Below the pieces are notes generated by a model. The model was not told the origin of the DNA and did not search any database. It worked only from the letters and a program-made list of their open reading frames with translations. Shown here piece by piece: positions 39,475-44,550 of a DNA stretch of 44,550 nucleotides. This stretch comes from Chara braunii (taxonomy: Eukaryota > Streptophyta > Charophyceae > Charales > Characeae): contig BFEA01000069.1 in assembly GCA_003427395.1 (NCBI GenBank), positions 2,200,052-2,244,601 of the forward strand, written 5' to 3'. Numbering within the stretch: the first letter of the stretch is position 1; every line of letters starts with the position of its first letter. The position numbers were made by a program, and so were the translations under genes.

Positions 39475-42400
39475 CTAACGCCTCCCTCTCCCTGCGGAAG
39501 GTCCAGATCCTCTTCCTTTGGAAGGACGCCCGCGGCCTCTCCCGGTGGACTGTCAACCACGCGCTCCTCTCAGGCCCCCTCCACCACCTGTGCCCTACGC
39601 ACCGCTGATGTATGCCGCCTGTGCTACCGTGGCTGCCGCTGACACGACCGCTCTATGTCTGCGGACTGCAATGTCGATCGGCTCGAACTCTGTGTCCGCG
39701 TCCTCGTCCTCGGCCTCCGCTGCAGCAATCGTCTGTCGCTGCCTCTGAATCGCGTCCAATGCAGCCTGGCCGGTGGCGATCTCTGCTGCGAGTCGAGCCT
39801 CAACCTCCGTGACGGTGCTGTGTCGTCTACTCCCACTCCGCATCGGCAACCCCTCCTCGCCAGATGTGTAGTGCTGACCCTGCTGCATGTCCGCAGCTGT
39901 CCCTCGGGCCGGAATCGGCGGTGGGATAAAAACTCTCCTCGTTGCTGATCGAGACAAACCGAGCATGCAGCCTGCCATGTGAACACTCGGACGTCCGGAG
40001 CCACCCTCGCTGCTGGCCGCAACCTGAAACCGAGGTGACAAACGTCCTGCGAAGGCGCCCCTCCCGGCGTCGTAATCCGCCCTCATCCGGTCCGAGACCC
40101 GGCGATGAGCTGCCCATCCGCTGGCAACACCACCTGCGACAGGCGGCGGGGAACCGGCAACGGGCGCACAGGCGGTAGTCATGCCGGCGCCGCCCTCCGT
40201 GCTCCGTGCGGGTGGCGGAGGCATCGATCCGGCAGATCCGCCATCAACCGGCCCGAACTCCCTCCCTCTAATGCCGCTGAGCGAAGAACCGGACCATCTA
40301 GGGCTATCCACGATGTACGGCGGAGGCGAATACGCCCCTCCAGGAGGGCGCCTCTCGTCGCTCCTGCGGCCCGTGTGGGGGAAAGGGTCATGTGAACCGA
40401 GTCGCGCCAAATCCTCAGCATCAAAACCAGCCTGAGCGAAGGCCTCGGGCCGTGTGAGAGGTAGTGTAGGCACTGAAGGGTCCCTCAAGACCAAAGCCAG
40501 CCTACCCTCATCGTCGTGGTTGCCGTCGTGGTCGCCGTCGTCGCCGTCGTCGCCGTGGTTGCCGTCGTAGTCGTCGTCGTCGCCGTGGTCGCCGCCGTCG
40601 TCGCCGTCGCTGCCGTCGTCTCCATGGTCGGACCCCTCCTCGTCCTCGTCCTCATCCTCGCCGCCACCATCTCCCTCCTCGTCCTCGCCGCCACCATCTC
40701 CCTCAACACCCGTGGGTACACCATCTTCCTCAACACCCGTGGGCACACCCTGTCGGGGCCGCCCCCGCATCATCCCCACCAAAGCCCACGTCGCCTCCGT
40801 CACTGCCGCCACCCCACCCTGTCTCTAACTCCCTCCGTCGGCGCTGCTCCTCCATATACGCGAAACGACCATCCCATCCCGGCAAAGTCCGCAGCCGCTC
40901 CTCCTCCTCTCTGTCTAGTTGGGCATCCCGCTCCTCCTCGGTCTACATGGCCCCGCACATCAGAATCGTCGAGGAGCACGTCCGACAGTGAGGCACCCCT
41001 CTGTCTCGAGGCACTGAGATTCCCTAAACCCCCGCTAGAGCCGCCGACGTAGAAGTCGTTGGTGCGCAGCTCGGACGGCGAGCGGTGGCGGACACCGACG
41101 CCGGATGGAGTCCTCTCCATCTCCGGAAACTCTGCAAGCCCGGTCCCCTCATGGTGCTCGGTCGCTGGTGTCTGCTGTCTCTCCGCTGCCGATGCCGACC
41201 TCGTCCTCGGCCTGGTAGGCTCGGGCGCTCCCGTGGTCCGATGATGAGAGGGAGAGAACCGACGATCCCGAAGGCCCACCTCCTCCTCCTCCTCCGCCCC
41301 CTCCGGCTCACTATCGCTCCTGACCTCCCAACGTCTGTCCATCTGCCGAAGGCCTCCGACTGGCTCCTGCTCCTCCACGTGCTCGTCGCCACGCGGTCAT
41401 CGTCGACGACGACCACCGGCTCTGCCGGTGCCACTAGCCTGACCACCGGACGACACATCGTAAGTGATGACGGATGTGTGTGGAGTCATGCCGTCAGGTC
41501 CTCCGCCGTACGTGAAATAGACCCGCTCCGCCGTCGCGTCGCCGCTGACGGGAGCCTCGTCATCGTCCGTCCACTCGTCATCCGACGTGTCGCCGTCCCC
41601 ATCAGCGTCCGACGTCTGCTCCGGCCACGACCGTGGCTCCACCGCCCTCTTGCCGAACACGTCCTGAACTGGGTCGGCTCTGGACGGTCGACAAGCATGG
41701 AAAGCGACAACGTGATGCTCGATGTCATGCTCGCTGAAACTGCCAGCAGGTCGCGCTCCCCACACCTCGGAGTCCACGTCCCCCTCGTCGTCCTCCTGCC
41801 CTCCCGCGGTTTCCTCCTGACCGGTCCCCATAACCCAGGGCAACACGTAGCCCCTACCCTGCTGTGCACATCCGATGAGATTGGTGGCAATCTCAACCAG
41901 TTGTGCAAGCTTGTGGCGCCTCGCCGTGTTCATGCGCTCGTGCTGCGCCCAATTCCTCTCCGCAGGAGAGGCGAACATCCACAAGTGCATCACACGGATG
42001 GCGATGGTGCACAACTCAGGGTGATGACGTCCGTGATCAAACCACCACTGGGCACAACGCTCAGTCTCGCGGTCCCCCCGACAGTCGGCGGCCTCGGCAT
42101 CGGACAACTACCGATCTCCCCAATCCCCCCGCCGCGAGTGGAAATGCCTGATCTGGTCACGGACTGTCCTATACAGTCTACCGACCGGATCGCCACCAGT
42201 CTGTGCGAGCAGGAATCTGTCGCACTCCTTGACCACACGGGCGTCGTCCGTAGTCGTCTGCAACGACTCATAATATCGGAGGGACCGACAGCGAGGGTTG
42301 AGGAGGTATGCCGCAGCGTGTGCGAGCTTGAGCATGTGGAGGTTGCAGACGGCAACCTCGCGCACGCACGGCTCGACCATGTCCGCCGGCACATCCACCC

Positions 42401-44024
42401 TCCTCATCAACTCCAGAAGATGCTGACTTCACTCGTAAACGATGGATATCATCATCCCCCCTCTATCCATCCTCCTCAAGAGCTGGTGGATGGGTGACAT
42501 AACGCGGATGGCACAGTCAACGCATCACCAGAACTCGCCGTCGTGGATCTGCAGTTGAACCCACTGTGCCAAGGAGACAAGCCTGCGCTCCCACGGGATG
42601 CGAGCCCACGCATCGCCGTGCAGCATGCTCCCTAACGCGTCCCGCCGGCCTTTGAGACACGTCAGCATCAGGAAAACTAATGCAAACCGGGTCTCAACGG
42701 GCTCAACCAGCGTGACACGAGGGCTCATCCTCCTGAAAACGGCGAACGCAGCGCCGTGAGATTTAATAAATCGCACTAACGCTCGGGCACGGATGATGGT
42801 CTCCTTGACCCACGCCACTCGCGTCCCGACGTCTGACAACATCAAGTTGCAGACGTGGGTGGGGCAGGTAAGCCAAGTGATCCTCCTGATGTCTGCGTCG
42901 GGGTCGGTGGCGAATCTGCGGGCCGCCGCCGTATAGTTACTAGCGGAGTCCGTGCAGAAGCCGATCACGTCCTTTGCAGGAAAGGACAAGATGATGGCCC
43001 GCCACCTGCGGTACACGATATCCGCAGTGTCGCGGACAGACCCGTCACGTGCGACAGTGGCGTACAGCAGGGCGCCGTTGGCGCCCCCGACGAGGAAATT
43101 CACGAGTGGCTTGCCGCTGCGCGCCTTCCTACCGTCTGAGAGGATGGTGGCACCGGTGTGGCAGAAAGCAGAGCGCACCTCGCTCACCATCGACGCCACC
43201 TTCCCCCTCTGCGAAGGGATCTCGGTGCCCGCTGTGACCCTGTACGAGGGAAACCGGAACTGAACTGTCCGCGGTACTCTCTCTGCCGCCCGCCGAACCC
43301 TCTGGAACTCCGGACCTCGGAAGGCGTTAAATGCCAACCCCTTTGTGTAGATCCACTGCAGCCACGCGTCATGGAACTCGGCCAAATTCTCCTTGTCGTA
43401 CATCTCGTCGATCGTCGTCTGCCGAGCCCTCTTCTCCCTGGCCGTCTCTCGCACCTCGACGTCGCCCTCCCCCACCGGCCTCTTCTCCCTCCTCGCACTC
43501 TCCAACTTAGCTCGTGGTGCCCTAGGAGCGGGACCCGCTCGACTGACGCCTCTCGACGTCATCACCACCTCCTCCCCTGGCAGGTGAGGGTCTCCGACTG
43601 CCTCGTCAGCCTTTCCCCCCTCCCCAACCCCACCCTTGAGACCCTCCTCCTCATCGAGGGCGTCTTGAACATCGTCCCTCTCTCCTGACTCTTCCTCGTC
43701 CATCCGCTGTTGCTGCGCACCCGCAGCCACTCTCGTGTCCCGTACCCCCTCGTCAGCCATCCACCTCTGCACCCACCGAGTAGTCGCGGGCTTGAATGTG
43801 TAGTTCGTGTCGTTCCATATTTCCGCGAGAACTCTCATCCCCGCAGCCTTGCATTGCTTGGACTGCGTGAAATGGCGCGTGGCCTTCCCTGCATTCCCCT
43901 GAAACAAGTGGCCGCAAAAGTTGCAACGCAACTTTCGGTCCCCATGCATCTTCGCCTGGTTCCCCACATGTTGTCCCTTGGTGACGAAGTTCCACACCAC
44001 GTTCCCCTGCCTCAACTTCGCCAT
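39475..44024 (-). pseudogene. hAT-family transposase with BED zinc finger and DUF659, decayed
   Basis: hAT transposases cut and paste DNA elements flanked by 8-bp target duplications. From the likely start at 44,024 (MAKLRQGNVVWNF) the order is: BED finger with CNFC...H...C (about 43,925-43,851); an acidic linker; the DUF659 region (about 43,265-42,813) with ILSDG and CTDSASN, candidate catalytic Asp positions; CPTHVCNL; then in the same frame Pi..LLRRMD and the C-terminal dimerisation block AQWWFDHGRHHPELCTIAIR...SPAERNW (about 42,056-41,940). A long acidic, repeat-rich tail follows and ends in an AT-hook-like GRGRGRPSKGRG before TAG at 39,475. In-frame stops: TGA 42,525; TGA 42,429; TAG 42,108; TGA 41,397; TAG 39,595; TGA 39,553. 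There is one apparent frame change near 40,800. An in-frame extension upstream to 44,312 is open but low in complexity. Confidence 0.8.
40505..40740. repeat. Imperfect GTC/GAC trinucleotide repeat within the hAT tail
   Basis: On the minus strand this stretch encodes an Asp/Gly/His-rich and then Glu/Asp/Gly-rich segment (DGDDGGDHGDDDDYDGNHGD). It is open in more than one frame, so the true register of the protein tail is uncertain here. Confidence 0.75.
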
Positions 44025-44270
44025 CTCCCTCTCGGACTGCGCGATGAACCCCCCACCCGCAGACCCCCCCGTACCGCTGGTCCCCGCACCCCCCGTGATC
44101 GTCCCCTGACTCAAAGCGTTGCAGTTGTCGTGTCGTCCGTCGATGTCATCCTTCCCGGCGCTCCGTCGATGAATGGCCTCGACGCCACTGCAGCCTCCGC
44201 GGGCCCAGATGTTGCAGCTCTCCTCGGCCTGGCTGGACCTGGTCGTCCTCGAACCCCACAGGCCGGTCGA
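44025..44270. other. Upstream region of the hAT gene
   Basis: Open in the same frame as the hAT protein up to 44,312, with Gly/Thr-rich composition near 44,040-44,110. It may be a longer N-terminus or the 5' untranslated region. No TATA box was assigned. Confidence 0.35.
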
Positions 44271-44360
44271 GCACCCGGCCGCGATCGACCGAGTTCGGCC
44301 GCGATCGGCCACAATCGGCCTCGATCGGCCGCAATCGGCCGTAGCCGGCCGCGACCGGTT
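44271..44360. repeat. Nine-unit decamer array ending in GGCC
   Basis: Ninety bases divide exactly into nine 10-bp units, such as GCGATCGGCC, ACAATCGGCC, TCGATCGGCC and GCAATCGGCC, with variation in the first five positions. It lies upstream of the hAT transposase and is similar in wording to the GGCCG-rich patch at 38,227-38,310 downstream of it. Subterminal repeats of this sort are binding sites for hAT transposases in known elements; that role here is inference. Confidence 0.8.
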
Positions 44361-44476
44361 ACTAAAAATGCCGCGCGCGTAAAAAGACCGCGTGGCGATG
44401 TGGCCCCCGCCGACCGCGCACTGGGCGATGGCAGCGCAACGGCGGCGACCGCCTTCGATCGTGTGTCGCGGGCCCG

Positions 44477-44505
44477 CGCAAAGAAGAAGAAGAAAAAGAA
44501 GAAGA

Positions 44506-44550
<45 letters not shown>
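44477..44550. repeat. (GAA)n/(GAAA)n then (TC)n microsatellite at the window end
   Basis: A GAAGAAGAAG tract (44,480-44,508) passes into a pure TC repeat of at least 21 units that runs to the window edge, where a sequence gap or contig end may lie. Confidence 0.9.

Noticed and set aside
41085-42497. 470-codon plus-strand frame
   Set aside because: Shadow of the hAT transposase on the minus strand, where the BED finger, DUF659 and dimerisation blocks are in order. The plus-strand product has no domain.
39475-44024. Alternative genetic code with TAG/TGA as sense codons
   Set aside because: Considered because all in-frame stops are TAG or TGA. Both also serve as the final stops of these genes (TAG at 39,475; TGA at 8,660 and 36,118), frameshifts are present too, and the two changes that can be polarised are simple transitions.

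Overview
The window is eukaryotic nuclear DNA, dominated by repeats and decaying mobile elements. Plant-type BED/DUF659 hAT transposase, a DUF7869-type gene, Penelope-like reverse transcriptase remnants, a Ulp1-type protease with a 74-nt GT-AG intron, long microsatellites and fold-back repeats point to a large repeat-rich plant or algal genome. My best guess is a charophyte alga close to Chara braunii. That guess rests on remembered resemblance of the 24.3-28.4 kb and hAT proteins to Chara hypothetical families, and was not checked. No ordinary single-copy housekeeping gene, rRNA, CRISPR array or bacterial operon is visible.

Layout. 1-5.3 kb: no convincing gene; microsatellites and an AACGCG-rich cluster. 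5.3-6.75 kb: the C-terminal piece of a reverse transcriptase (minus strand) joined to four copies of a ~145-210 bp repeat, two of which form a large palindrome. 7.3-11.4 kb (minus): an unknown conserved protein (copy A), preceded on the same strand by a DUF7869-type gene. 12.4-15.7 kb: diverged repeat units and a ~380 bp fold-back element. 16.3-20.2 kb: a Cys-tRNA-like remnant, low-complexity tracts, a ~340 bp tandem pair and a long hairpin. 20.4-24.2 kb: repeats rich in a 24-bp palindromic motif, with a second copy (B) of the unknown protein at 21.6-22.5 kb. 24.3-28.4 kb (plus): a long, frameshifted gene of unknown family whose C-terminal half resembles a permuted amino-methyltransferase with degenerate motifs. 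28.4-32.6 kb: AT-rich, GA-rich and ATT-rich DNA without a gene. 32.7-34.4 kb: pieces of another repeated protein family. 35.0-36.1 kb: a C48/Ulp1 SUMO-protease gene. 36.6-38.2 kb: an array of short repeats and the catalytic core of the reverse transcriptase (minus). 38.2-44.4 kb: a hAT transposase gene (minus) between GGCC-rich repeat patches, with a back-to-back Tn5 mate-pair adapter at 38,623-38,660 that marks an assembly artefact.

Nearly every large coding region is broken by in-frame stops, all TAG or TGA and never TAA, with frames otherwise mostly preserved. This fits decay of methylated repeats by C-to-T/G-to-A change. The most interesting unexplained items are the two-copy unknown protein family with a shared intron position, the methyltransferase-like protein, and the 24-bp GAAGTYCGYCGGGATCCGAACTTC palindrome present at least 25 times in this window.
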